From Nitrincola sp. A-D6 (lineage in GTDB: Bacteria; Pseudomonadota; Gammaproteobacteria; Pseudomonadales; Balneatricaceae), in the NCBI RefSeq assembly GCF_000764495.1, contig NZ_JRLB01000004.1:1-40995 (forward strand): a stretch of DNA of 40,995 bases, written 5' to 3'. Within the stretch, counting starts at the first letter, position 1. The number at the start of each line of letters is the position of its first letter. The notes under the pieces are model-generated. The model made no database searches. It saw only the letters and a list, made by a program, of their open reading frames with translations, and was not told the origin of the DNA. Of the stretch, positions 26,714 to 36,072 are shown piece after piece. A program made the translations under genes and the position numbers.

Positions 26714-28156
26714 TTGACCCGCTTACCACTGACCCCTTTTGATCCTTTGACTAACTCCAACCTGCCACGCTATCGTCAGGTGTTTGTCTGGTTACAGCAA
26801 GCCATACTTGCCGCTGAGTTGAAAAGTGGTGAACAACTGCCTGCTACGCGGGACCTTGCCCATCAGTTGAATTTGTCTCGTAATACAGTGAAGAGCGCCT
26901 TTGAGTTGTTACAAGCCGAAGCTATATTGAAGCGCGCCAGGGTGCTGGCAGTTTTGTTATTGATTTGCCAGCCCATCTGCTGCGTCACACGCCTGCAACT
27001 AACTCAGACATCTGTATACAACCCCTCTCCCTGACTTAAATGACCGCCTGGATGCTCTGCAGGCATTTCGTATACCGGAAACACGGGCTCCTCAGCGTTT
27101 GCAGCCGGCGGTTCCTGCATTAGATTCTTTTCCGCTACAGCAGTGGAAGCGCTGTCTGAATCAGTCGCTCTCGCGGCATCAGCTGCAACACACGCCACTG
27201 GCCGGAGATCAGTTGTTGCGAGATGAACTGGTAAAACATCTGGCTACCCGCCGGGGTATGCAGGTGGATGCATCGCAATTGCTGATTACCTCAGGTTCGC
27301 AGCAAGCTCTGCATTTTGTGGCTGAGTTACTGTTGCGCCCGAATGACAAAGTGTTAGTGGAGTCACCTGGCTACCCCGGTACCGCTGCGGTCATGCGCGC
27401 AGCCGGTGCTAAGGTCGAATCGATTAGTTGGCAGTCCTTACAGCAAGGACTGCCAACCGGACTGAAGGCAAAGTGTTTGTGTGTTACCCCCTCACGTAAT
27501 TTTCCCCTTGGGCATACGCTGACCTTGCAGGCTCGGCTGGCGCTGCTGAACTGGGCTGAACAGCAGCACTGCTGGATTATTGAAGATGACTTTGACTGCG
27601 AATTTGCTACCGGGCAGCCGATAACGGCCTTGTATGCCTTAAGTAAAGAGCAGCGTGTTATCTATACCGGTACCTTCAGCCGCACGATGTTTCCATCCTT
27701 GCGTCTGGGGTATCTGGTGCTGCCGCGGGCTTTAGTGCCGGGTATGCTCAAGCTGCGTGGCTATCAGGATGGTGGGCTGACACGTCTGCCCCAGCATACT
27801 CTCGGTAAATTCATGGCTGAGGGCTATTACAGTCGGCATTTGAAAAAAATGCGTCAACTCTATCAACAGCGTCGTGAAGCACTGCTGACAGCCATTTCAG
27901 CTTCCCCCTTGTCTGCGTTGCCGGTGATCGATGCGGGGGCGGGATGCACCTGGTACAGGCCTTGCCGCCGGATTGCCCGGATCAGCCGCTCTGCCAGCAA
28001 CTCAATAAGGAGGGTATAGGTGCCCGTCCTTTATCGGCCTACGACCCTCTGACACAACAGCAGGGGTTAGTATTGGGATTCAGTGCAGAAGCGGCAGATC
28101 AGGTAGAGCAGGCCGTGTCACAATTGGGCCAGGTATATAGCCAAACCTTGCGTTGA
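26714..28156 (+). CDS. MocR-type GntR/aminotransferase-fold regulator, frame broken at three places
   Basis: An N-terminal GntR winged helix (LPRYRQVFVWLQQAILAAEL; QLPATRDLAHQLNLSRNTVK) is followed by an aminotransferase-I fold (TSGSQQALHFVAELLL; TPSRNFPLGHTL; IIEDDFDCEF; GTFSRTMFPSLRLGYL). Breaks lie near 26940 (missing A, restores ARQGAGSFVIDLP), 27029-27031 (missing C, restores PDLNDRLDALQAF) and 27941-27943 (missing G, restores HLVQALPPDCPDQPL). Repaired length is about 481, the family norm. At the position of the PLP-binding lysine (usual GTFSK) there is Arg. The start is uncertain; TTG 26714 is the best-placed codon. It probably controls the PNPOx-fold/ferredoxin pair. Three breaks plus the Arg leave true decay possible. 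Confidence 0.8.
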
Positions 28157-28272
28157 TAAGGGTTTTGCCTGGCCAAAAATTGACTGAGTTGATGCGGGGA
28201 AGTCTGGGTGAACATTCACTGCAGATAGGGGAAGTTAATAACTTAATAGGTTCCTGTATTAGTTGTTGCTGT

Positions 28273-28302
28273 TTGATTTTTGATCAGTTGCTATGCTATA
28301 CA
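28273..28302 (+). promoter_or_regulatory. Promoter candidate upstream of the FapA gene
   Basis: TTGATT (28273-28278), an 18-base spacer and TATACA (28297-28302) preceded by TG-C, an extended -10. The predicted start near 28309 gives a leader of about 54 bases. This is the only feature recognised in the 206-base gap 28157-28362. Confidence 0.5.
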
Positions 28303-28362
28303 TTGATTATGACGGCTGATGAAATCAGTCGATTTGAGCCACTAAAATAATTACAAAGGCCT

Positions 28363-30033
28363 ATGTCTTCATTAGCAGCAGAACCTCCTAAGGATAACGC
28401 TGCTGAAAATCAGTCCCTGGTTTCAGCAGTTCTGCTCACTTTCAATCCAGATAACCAGTCCGTACTGGCAACACTGGAGCCTTCTCCGACTGCGCATAAA
28501 ATAGACTTACCCCTGCTTCAGGCACTTTTGCAAGCACAGGGGTATGGTGAGCTCTATACATCCAGTTCAGCTATGCATGAGCTGATCACTCAAGTCAATC
28601 AGGGTAAAGCTGGCAGTATGACTATTGCCAATCGACGTGATGCTGAACTGGAATGGGTGATTAAACCCGATAAAATGGCTGTTTATCTCACGGCAGTGCC
28701 AGCTTAATGGTGGGAAAAAAATAACCCGTGAGTGGTTGGTTGAAGAGCTGCATGCCCAGGGAATAGATGAAACCTGTGTGGATCAAACCGCACTGGATCA
28801 GGTATTGGAGGCGGGTCAGGCGGAGCGTATTTGTGTCGCACGTGGTATTGAACCAGAGCCGGGATTGAATAGTCGCTTTGAAGTGCTGGTTGAGGATTGC
28901 AAGAAACTGCTTGAAGGCTATTCTGAAGAGGATCAGGTCGATTTTCATCAGGTGCAGGACTTTATAGTGGTTGAAAAGGGTGCCGTTCTGATGCGGCGCT
29001 TGCCGCCCACGTCAGGCGTGCCGGGGTTGAGCGTACTGGGTGAAATGCTACCCACTGAGCAGGGTTATGTATTGGAATTCAATGCGGCTGCAGAAGGTGC
29101 GATTATCGATCCGGATAATCCGGATCAGTTAATTGCAGCGGTGAAAGGTCATCCTATACTGATCGAAAATGGCGTATGTGTTGATCCGACATTATGGATT
29201 GATACGATTAATCTTGAGAGTGGCAGTATCGATTTTGATGGATCGGTGGAAGTGAAAGGTGATGTAACCAGCGGATTTTCTCTCAAGGCGACTGGCGATA
29301 TCATTATTTGCGGTATGGTTGAAAAAGCAACGGTAATTGCCGGTCGGAATCTGACCATTGTTGGTGGTGTGGCGGGAGAGGATCTGGGGCGTGATCAGCA
29401 TAATGAGCTGATTCTCAAAGCGCGCCTCAGTGCGGGCGGCAATATCAGAGCTAAATATACCAATCTGGCTTATCTTCGTGCCGGTGGCGATATTGTTATT
29501 CGTGAGTTTGTGCTGCAAAGCGATCTGTCTGCCAAGGGTGGGTTTATCTGACACAGCCGGGTAGTAAAGGCTGCATCATTGGTGGCAAAACCCTTGCCCG
29601 CACCGAAATAGTTGTCAACTGTCTGGGAAGTGACGCGAATGTCCCGACGCAAGCCAGAGTCGGCAGAATCAATTGCAAAACCAAGCTGGAAGAGCAGCTT
29701 CAGGTGGAATACAAAAACTGCCTGAAGAACTGTGAAAAACTGCAACAAGTGCTCGCCTCATTTGCAAGCTCAGAGCAAAAACCCTCAATTACGGATGTAG
29801 GTCGTAAAGTTAAGGCCACACTACTCTCTTATGAGCAGAAAGCCGAGCGGATCAAGGTCATTCAGGCGCGACTGAACGTCCGTAAACAGACCGGTAGTGA
29901 TGCCATGGTGACAGTCAAGGGAATGATCTATCCCAACGTCTGCATAGGTATTGATGGTGCAAGTTTTAACAATCGGGCGCGCAAAGGAGGCTGCTCTATG
30001 GTACGTGAAGGCACTGATGTTGTTTCCCGCTGA
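28363..30033 (+). CDS. FapA/DUF342 family protein, frame broken near 28706 and 29540
   Basis: A 556-residue FapA-like protein. The N-terminal part precedes the FapA region (GAVLMRRLPPTSGVPGLSVLG; GAIIDPDNPDQLIAAVKG), which leads to a beta-helix of short repeats (GDVTSGFSLKATGDIIICGM; AGGNIRAKYTNLAYLRAGGD) and a C-terminal coiled coil (about 29690-29880) before a final beta segment. An extra A in GCTTAATGG stops the first frame at 28705-28707, and a missing G in GGTGGGTTT stops the second at 29549-29551; repair gives a continuous protein. Relatives are called flagellar assembly protein A and act with envelope or surface-structure regulation, but no flagellar gene is nearby, so the role here is open. 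Confidence 0.82.
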
Positions 30034-30040
30034 AGGGTTC

Positions 30041-30063
30041 AGCGTGACAGAGTCAGTCACGCT
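30041..30063. other. Perfect hairpin between convergent fapA and PEBP genes
   Basis: AGCGTGAC (30041-30048) and GTCACGCT (30056-30063) form an 8-bp stem with a 7-base loop, 7 bases after the fapA stop and overlapping the last codons of the minus-strand PEBP gene. No T-run follows on either strand, so termination is only a possibility. Confidence 0.45.
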
Positions 30064-30528
30064 GATAGGTGCCTACCAATCGGTTGATGCCGAGTAAATA
30101 GGGTTCAGTTTTTTCCAGCAACTCCGCCATGCTTAGTCCCGCGGTAGATCCAGAGGCTGATTCAGAGCGAGAATCCAGAAGTAGTAATGGTGCACCCCAT
30201 GTCCTTCAGGAGGCATTGGACCACCGTAGCCGATCTTACCAAAATCATTGATACCAGCGGTGCCTTCGGTGCTGCCTTCAGCCAGGCTGCGAAGCGATGC
30301 GGGCAGGTTGTAGGCGACCCAATGTACAAAGCCGTAGCTGCCCTGCTTGACCAAGGGGGCATCCGGATCATGGCAAATCAGGGCAAAGGCCTGGGTACCT
30401 TCGGGTACCTGATCCCAGGCCAGTGCTGGCGAGGTATCTTCCCCCTCACCGGTATGCCTGGCAGGAATCTTTCCACCCGCATGGAAGGCGCTGCTGGTCA
30501 GTTGCATGTTTGAGAGTACAAAGCCCAT
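30053..30528 (-). CDS. YbhB/YbcL-type phosphatidylethanolamine-binding protein, frame broken near 30140
   Basis: PEBP/Raf-kinase-inhibitor-like protein of bacteria. Conserved ligand-pocket elements are LICHDPDAP, GFVHWVAYNLP and GYGGPMPPEGHGVHHYYF. The frame stops at LDLPRD, but the adjacent frame continues as GLSMAELLEKTEPYLLG and VGTYQRD to a TGA at 30053-30055; one base restored in CCCGCGG gives 158 residues, the usual size. AAGGAG precedes ATG 30528. The physiological function of bacterial members is poorly defined. It is convergent with fapA, 19 bases between stops, sharing a hairpin. Confidence 0.88.
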
Positions 30529-30612
30529 ACTCTACTCCTTATAGCAAGTGATAGGTGATGGGCTTTAGTATTGACCTTGCCAGCAGGTATTTCAAGCCGT
30601 GTTGTAGTTTTA

Positions 30613-31252
30613 TCAGGGGGCAGAAAACCCCAGGCGGAGCCCAAAGCCAACAAACAGGACGCCAATCAACTTATTCAGTGCAGTTGAAACTCTGCATCCG
30701 ATACGGATGCGCTGGCGCGCGAAGGCGGTGGTGAATACCAGTACATGGCTCCAGAGCGTGCCGTTGAGGTTGAATATACAGCCGAGTAGTAGAAAGGCTA
30801 GTACTTTATTATCGGCTTCAGGTGCAATGAACTGGGGAACAAATGCGAGAAAAAACAGTGCCACTTTGGGGTTTAGTGCATTGGTCATAAAGCCCTGTAG
30901 AAATACCCGGTGCAAGGGTACCGTTTGGCTGATGAGTTGTCCGGGAAGCCTTTTTATAGTTTGGCTACCTTGTTTGAATAACAGACTTATTCCTAGATAG
31001 ATCAGGTAAGCAGCACCAATATATTTGATTAGGGTGAAAGCCAGAGCTGAGGTTGCCAAAAGCTGATAGACCTAAGGTAGCCGCTGAAATATGTACTAAA
31101 GTGCCAGCGGCTACCCCGAAAGCAGTTGCTGAACCAGCATGCCAGCCATACATGGCAGTACGGGAGATGACAACTAAGGTATCGGGGCCAGGAACCAGGT
31201 TGAGTAATAGTCCTGCAAGAATAAATAACGGCAGATCGATAATTCCAAACAT
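30613..31252 (-). CDS. LysE/RhtB-family amino-acid exporter, frame broken near 31058
   Basis: Inner-membrane exporter of the LysE superfamily. ATG 31252 has AAGGA ahead and starts MFGIIDLPLFILAGLLLNLVPGPDTL, where the PGPDTL motif is diagnostic. FGVAAGTLVHISAATLGLSA leads into the break at the AAAA run (31058-31061). The other frame then gives ALAFTLIKYIGAAYLIYLGI, GFMTNALNPKVALFFLAFVPQF and the final helices. Either one extra or two missing bases would join them, giving 212-213 residues, normal for the family. Six membrane helices are expected. Substrate not predictable. It sits upstream of the PEBP gene on the same strand, 84 bases apart. Confidence 0.87.
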
Positions 31253-31326
31253 ACAGATTCCTTGCACTAGTGGTGTAAGCAATATACCTAGTTACTTTCG
31301 ACAACTGCAACCAAAGCAATAATTTC

Positions 31327-31335
31327 TGTTAAAAT
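31327..31335 (+). promoter_or_regulatory. Extended -10 promoter candidate for rlmB
   Basis: TG-T-TAAAAT, 29 bases before the rlmB ATG, with only a weak -35 (TGCAAC, 18 bases upstream). It lies in the gap between the divergent LysE and rlmB genes. Confidence 0.4.
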
Positions 31336-31364
31336 CAGCCTTTATTTTTAAGAGTTGAGTTTTC

Positions 31365-32102
31365 ATGTCTTCAGAGCGAGTGTTTGGGCTTCATGCCGTC
31401 AGTTCCGTGTTACAACGTGATTCAGGGCGGATCAAAGTGTTGTTTGTCCAGGAAGGGCGTAACGATGATCGCCTGAACGGCTTGTTGGAACAGGCCGAAG
31501 CGGCAGGTATCACCGTACAGCGTAGTGCTCGAAAACGACTGGATGCGATGGTAGAGGGTGTGCATCAGGGTGTAGTAGCTGACTGCAAAGCGATGACTAC
31601 CGGAGATGAATCTGACCTGGATAAACTGCTGGCGCAGATGCCGGAAAACCCGTTGTTTCTGGTGCTGGATGGGGTGACTGACCCACACAACCTGGGTGCC
31701 TGCCTGCGTACGGCTGAAGCGGCCGGTGTACTGGCGGTGATAGCACCGAAAGACAAATCGTCACCGTTAAATGCCACCGTCAGTAAAGTGGCCTGTGGCG
31801 CCGCGGAAATCGTGCCCTATATTCAGGTGACTAACCTGTCTCGTACCCTGCAGGCTATGCAACAGGCAGGTGTGTGGATCACTGGCACGGCGGGTGAGGC
31901 TCAGCAAACACTGTTTGAGGCTAATCTGAAAGGGCCGGCTGCCCTGGTAATGGGAGCTGAAGGTAAGGGGATGCGTCGTCTGACCCGGGAGCACTGTGAC
32001 CAGTTGATCAAAATTCCCATGCTGGGCAGCATCAGCAGCCTGAATGTTTCGGTGGCGACAGGGGTGTGTCTTTACGAAATGCTGCGTCAACGCGCACTCT
32101 GA
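31365..32102 (+). CDS. rlmB: 23S rRNA (guanosine-2251-2'-O)-methyltransferase RlmB
   Basis: SPOUT-fold (TrmH-type) enzyme that 2'-O-methylates G2251 in the peptidyl-transferase P loop. The N-terminal substrate domain starts VFGLHAVSSVLQRD. The knotted catalytic part has LVLDGVTDPHNLGACLRTAEAAG (motif 1 in the stretch DPHNLGA), VMGAEGKGMRRLTREHCD (motif 2) and IPMLGSISSLNVSVATG (motif 3). Length 245 is standard. In many gammaproteobacteria rlmB follows rnr; here it stands alone between a divergent LysE gene and a convergent ackA, with its own promoter candidate and a downstream hairpin. Confidence 0.95.
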   Translation: MSSERVFGLHAVSSVLQRDSGRIKVLFVQEGRNDDRLNGLLEQAEAAGITVQRSARKRLDAMVEGVHQGVVADCKAMTTGDESDLDKLLAQMPENPLFLVLDGVTDPHNLGACLRTAEAAGVLAVIAPKDKSSPLNATVSKVACGAAEIVPYIQVTNLSRTLQAMQQAGVWITGTAGEAQQTLFEANLKGPAALVMGAEGKGMRRLTREHCDQLIKIPMLGSISSLNVSVATGVCLYEMLRQRAL

Positions 32103-32113
32103 GCTGACTAAGC

Positions 32114-32133
32114 GGTCCGGCATGCGCCGGACC
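32114..32133. terminator. Hairpin between convergent rlmB and ackA
   Basis: GGTCCGGC (32114-32121) and GCCGGACC (32126-32133) pair perfectly with a 4-base loop. It lies 11 bases after the rlmB stop and 17 beyond the ackA stop. The AT-rich but mixed sequence following it makes it a probable shared terminator. Confidence 0.6.
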
Positions 32134-32149
32134 AGCCTTAAATAAAGTC

Positions 32150-33334
32150 TTAGTTAATTTTGCTCAGTGTATGCATGGCAATCATCATCTCTTCATCTGT
32201 GGGAATAACACGCAATGCCAGCGCTGAGCTGTCGGTGTTGATGATGAGGGCATTTTTCTGATTGGCCTCGCTATCCAGTTCGGCACCGAGCCAGCGACAG
32301 CGTTCAATCACACGGCTACGCACATCAGCGTCATTTTCGCCGACACCACCGGTGAATACGATCTGCTCTATACCACCCATGGCAGCAGCAAGGCGCCCGG
32401 CTTCTTCTGCTATTCTCAAGCAGAATAAATCGATGGCTTCTTCTGCGTCCGGATGACCGGCTTTGTGCAGTTCCAGCATGTCGGAACTGATACCACCGGA
32501 TACCCCAAACCAGCCGCTTTCTTTGTAAAGCAGCTTTTCAATGGCATCGATATCCATGGCATATTCGCGCATCAGATACAGAATGACACCCGGATCTATA
32601 TTACCGCAGCGACTTCCCATTGGCAGGCCTTCCACCGCGGTAAAGCCCATGCTGGATGCCACGGATTTTTCATCACTGATAGCACACATGCTGGCACCCG
32701 CACCCAGATGACACACAACGGTTTTCAACTGACTGCTATCCATTTGCTGCAGTTGATGCAGAATAAATTCATAAGACAGCCCATGAAAGCCATATTTGGT
32801 CACACCTTCATCGGTTAAATGCTTAGGAATAGCATAGAGACGCTCAAGGCGTGACTGGCTGGTATGAAACATGGTGTCAAAGCAACCCACCGCTGGTAAG
32901 GAGGGTAGCAGGTTTTTAATCGCCTCTATCAGCTTCAGATTGTATGGCTGATGCAGTGGCGCGAGTGGAATAAACTGCAACAGTTGGCTGCTGGTTTCAT
33001 CAGTCATTAATACTGGTTGGCTGAAGTCATTGCCACCGTGCACAATACGGTGACCTGTCGCGATCAACTCATGGCCAGGGTATTGTACCTGCAGCCAGTT
33101 AAGTACTTCATTGAGTGCGGCCTGATGACGCTGCTCCCGTCCACAGTCGCCCATATCCAGGGTTCGGGTATCCAGTGGATTTCCCTGGGCATCGGCAGCG
33201 CTAAAGCGAACGCCGTCACCCAGCAGATTGCCAAGTTTGACTACGCAGAGATTTTCCAGACCCTCCTGATTGACCTGGTAAAGACCACATTTCAGGCTGG
33301 ACGATCCACCGTTAACGGTCAGCAGCGTTTTCAT
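32150..33334 (-). CDS. ackA: Acetate kinase
   Basis: Interconverts acetyl phosphate + ADP and acetate + ATP. Recognised by the N-terminal phosphate loop LLTVNGGSSSLKCGLY, GHRIVHGGNDFSQPVL, the ACK signature region YGFHGLSYEFI, CHLGAGASMCAI, and VFTGGVGENDADVRSRV near the end. Length 394 is normal. The ATG begins one base after the stop of the phosphotransacetylase gene, so the two are translated together; the pair makes the acetyl-CoA/acetyl-phosphate/acetate branch. A propionate kinase role is possible for relatives but the neighbouring Pta supports acetate. Confidence 0.95.
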   Translation of the reverse strand: MKTLLTVNGGSSSLKCGLYQVNQEGLENLCVVKLGNLLGDGVRFSAADAQGNPLDTRTLDMGDCGREQRHQAALNEVLNWLQVQYPGHELIATGHRIVHGGNDFSQPVLMTDETSSQLLQFIPLAPLHQPYNLKLIEAIKNLLPSLPAVGCFDTMFHTSQSRLERLYAIPKHLTDEGVTKYGFHGLSYEFILHQLQQMDSSQLKTVVCHLGAGASMCAISDEKSVASSMGFTAVEGLPMGSRCGNIDPGVILYLMREYAMDIDAIEKLLYKESGWFGVSGGISSDMLELHKAGHPDAEEAIDLFCLRIAEEAGRLAAAMGGIEQIVFTGGVGENDADVRSRVIERCRWLGAELDSEANQKNALIINTDSSALALRVIPTDEEMMIAMHTLSKIN

Positions 33335-33335
33335 T

Positions 33336-34300
33336 TCAGGCGTCCTTTTCCGGATGGTGAACCATATGCGAAGCCATGGCGCAGGAGGCTAAGCGTCCCA
33401 GTGTGCCCTCGGCGCGACTGGTGAGTATGATCGGCACTTTGGCGCCCACGGCAAGCCCTGCAGATTTGGCGCCCGCCAGATAGATCAGCTGTTTGGCAAT
33501 CATGTTGGCTGATTCCAGGTCAGGTGCCAACAGAATATCGGCTTCGCCCGAAACAGGAGAGTCTATATGTTTGTCAATCGCCGCCTGCAGGGATATGGCG
33601 TTGTCGAACGCCAGTGGTCCATCCAGAATGGCACCGGTAATCTGGCCCCGGTCAGCCATTTTGCACAGCGCCGCGGCATCAATGGTGCTCTGCATGGCCG
33701 GTTTTACTTTTTCGACAGCGGCCAGAATAGCTACTTTGGGTTTGTGGATTCCCAGAGAGTGACAGAAATTGATCGCATTCTGAATAATGTCGCGCTTGGT
33801 CAGCAGGTCCGGTGCAACGTTTATAGCGGCATCGGTGATAACCAGTGGCTTATGGTAATTAGGGATGTCGAACACCCAAACATGACTGAGACGACGCTCT
33901 GTGCGTATGCCTTTGGTTTTATGGATAACCGCAGCAAGTAGTTCAGAAGTACCAGACTGCCTTTCATCAGCGCAACGGCTTCTGCGCTACGGACCAGTCC
34001 ACAGGCGCGTTCAGCCGCTTCATGGCTATGCTCGGTACTGACAATTTCGTAAGGGGAAAGGTCAATGCCTTCAGCCTCAGCGGCGGCACGAATTTTGTGC
34101 TCTGGACCGACCAGCAATGGTTCGATCAAGCCCTGCTCAGCGGCTTCTATGGCACCCATCAGACTATTGTGATCAACCGGATGGACAACGGCGGTGCGGA
34201 TAGGGGTTGCCTGGCGTGCCTGCTCAATGAAAAACTCCAGTTGATCATGCACTGGCGGGCGTTCTTTACGCAAGTTAGCGGATGGATTCTTCTCAGTCAT
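33336..34300 (-). CDS. Phosphate acetyl/butyryltransferase, short form, frame broken near 33950
   Basis: Converts acyl-CoA + Pi to acyl phosphate + CoA, feeding ackA. A short extension (MTEKNPSANLRKERPPVHD) precedes the PTA/PTB domain: AAEQGLIEPLLVGPEHKIRA, EAVALMKGS, ITDAAINVAPDLLTKRDII, ILDGPLAFDNAIS, SGEADILLAPDLESANMIAKQL. The frame breaks after MKGSL; one base restored near 33950 continues TSELLAAVIHKTKGIRTERR. Repaired length is 321, matching the stand-alone PTB-like domain rather than the about 700-residue enteric Pta. AAGGAG precedes ATG 34300. The promoter region carries a large inverted repeat. Confidence 0.9.
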
Positions 34301-34324
34301 TGTCTGACTCCTTGGTTAGTCACT

Positions 34325-34363
34325 GTGCGTCATCATAGCAGACTTTTGGCTATTATGACGCAC
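34325..34363 (-). promoter_or_regulatory. Inverted repeat over the pta-ackA promoter
   Basis: Arms GTGCGTCATCATAGC (34325-34339) and GCTATTATGACGCAC (34349-34363) match in 14 of 15 positions across a 9-base centre. On the minus strand the proximal arm contains TG-C-TATGAT, an extended -10 (34340-34332), and the distal arm covers the -35 region, giving a start near 34325. It could be an operator for a dimeric or tetrameric regulator. It could alternatively act as the hinT terminator, though no T-run follows. Confidence 0.55.
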
Positions 34364-34381
34364 TGCAGCATAAGAGTCACT

Positions 34382-34753
34382 TTAGTTATTAAGGTTAACC
34401 TTCAGGGTGTCTTGATAAGGAGGCCATCCCAGCGGTTTGCCGCCGAGAAGATGCAGGTGAATGTGGTAGACAGTCTGCCCTGCATGGCTGTTGCAGTTGA
34501 ATACGGTACGGTAGCCGTCTTCGGCAAAGCCATTATCTGTAGCCAGCTTTGCAGCGACCCATTGCAGGTGTCCAACGGTTTCACAGTCTTCTGCTGTGAT
34601 GTCGTTAAGCGTGGCAATATGTTTGCGTGGAATGATGAGGGCGTGAAAGGGAGCCTGTGGATTGATATCCTTAAAGGCTATGACTTTCTCATCCTGGTAG
34701 ACAATATCTGCCGGAATTTCGTTGTTGACAATCTTACAAAATAAACAGTCCAT
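34382..34753 (-). CDS. hinT: Histidine triad (HIT/HinT) nucleotide-binding protein
   Basis: Purine nucleoside phosphoramidate hydrolase of the HinT branch. It has the N-terminal CLFCKIVNNEIPADIVYQDE, the middle HALIIPRKHI, and the triad His97-x-His99-x-His101 in YHIHLHLLGG. Of two adjacent ATGs I choose 34753, which leaves six bases after AGGAG and gives the usual MDCLFCKI start and 123 residues. The gene starts 16 bases after the purD stop on the same strand, so it is probably the last member of the purH-purD transcript. Nothing is missing from the active site. Confidence 0.93.
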   Translation of the reverse strand: MDCLFCKIVNNEIPADIVYQDEKVIAFKDINPQAPFHALIIPRKHIATLNDITAEDCETVGHLQWVAAKLATDNGFAEDGYRTVFNCNSHAGQTVYHIHLHLLGGKPLGWPPYQDTLKVNLNN

Positions 34754-34769
34754 CATCTTCTCCTGCAGG

Positions 34770-36054
34770 CTAGTCCTGTTGTTCACGGGCTATAGCACGA
34801 TAGCCAATATCATGACGGTAGAAGGCATCTTGCCAGCGAACCTGGCGTACTGTTTGATAAGCACGTTGCTGTGCATCACTGACACTGTTTCCCAGGGCAG
34901 TAACACAGAGTACCCGACCCCTGCAGTAACCACCTGATGGCCTTTCAGTGCGGTGCCAGCATGGAAGATTTTACAGTCACTGGTATCACTTGCCGGTAGT
35001 TCAACTTCATCCCCCTTGCGATAGTCGCCGGGGTATCCTCCGGCTGCCATCACAATACCTACGGCGGGACGGTCATCCCACTCAGCCGTGACCTGATCAA
35101 GTCGTTTATCCAGAGCGGCCAGACAGAGTTCCGCCAGACTGGTTTTCAGGCGCATCATGATCGGTTGGGTTTCCGGATCACCAAAGCGGCAGTTGTATTC
35201 GATCACCCTGGGCTCACCGGCTGGACTGATCATCAGGCCCGCATAGAGAAACCCGGTATAAGGATTGCCTTCAGCCGCCATGCCTTTAACAGTGGGCAGA
35301 ATCACTTCCTGCATGATGCGATTATGAATGGCTGGAGTAACAACAGGGGCTGGTGAATAAGCGCCCATTCCACCGGTGTTGGGGCCGGTGTCGGCATCTC
35401 CGACACGTTTGTGATCCTGGCTGGTCGCCATCGCCAATACATGTTCACCATCCACCATGACAATAAAGGAAGCCTCTTCTCCTTCCAGAAACTCCTCGAT
35501 CACCACCCGGTGTCCGGCATTACCGAAGGCGTTACCTGCCAGCATGTCCTTTACAGCGTTTTCGGCTTCTTCCAACGTCATAGCGACAATGACACCTTTA
35601 CCCGCCGCCAGTCCGTCCGCCTTGATCACTATCGGGGCTCCCTGCTTGTGCAGATAGGCAAGCGCAGGTTCGATTTCAGTAAAGTTACTGTAGCTGCCGC
35701 TAGGAATCTGTTGGCGCGCCAGAAAGTCCTTGGTGAAGGCTTTGGAACCTTCCAGTTGGGCCGCAGCGGCACTGGGACCAAAAATTTTCAGGCCAGCGGC
35801 CTGGAACTGATCCACAACACCTTCAACCAACGGGGCCTCTGGGCCGACGATGGTCAGATCTATCTGGTTGGCCTGGGCGAAATTGATCAGGCTTGAGTAT
35901 CCATGGCATCCACATCGACATTGCTGACCTTGGCTTCAGTCGCACTACCGGCATTGCCTGGTGCGACAAACACCTGTGTTACCTGTGTGTCACGCGCAAC
36001 GGCCCAGGCCAGTGCATGTTCACGTCCGCCGGAGCCTATAATTAATACCTTCAT
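34770..36054 (-). CDS. purD: Phosphoribosylamine-glycine ligase, frame broken near 35893 and 34918
   Basis: ATP-grasp enzyme joining phosphoribosylamine and glycine to make GAR in purine synthesis. It starts at ATG 36054 (AGGAG ahead) with [18 protein letters not shown] missing A at 35893 stops the frame after VDAMDTQA; repair continues [21 protein letters not shown]. The central ATP-grasp contains [15 protein letters not shown] and [13 protein letters not shown] missing G at 34918-34921 derails the C-terminus; repair gives [18 protein letters not shown] and a TAG at 34770-34772. Repaired length is 428, typical. It follows purH by 18 bases. Confidence 0.92.
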
Positions 36055-36072
36055 CTTGTCTCCTGAACCGGA

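Noticed and set aside
28153..28350. 65-codon frame between the MocR and FapA genes
   Set aside because: No clear ribosome-binding site or homology, and it overlaps the fapA promoter candidate.
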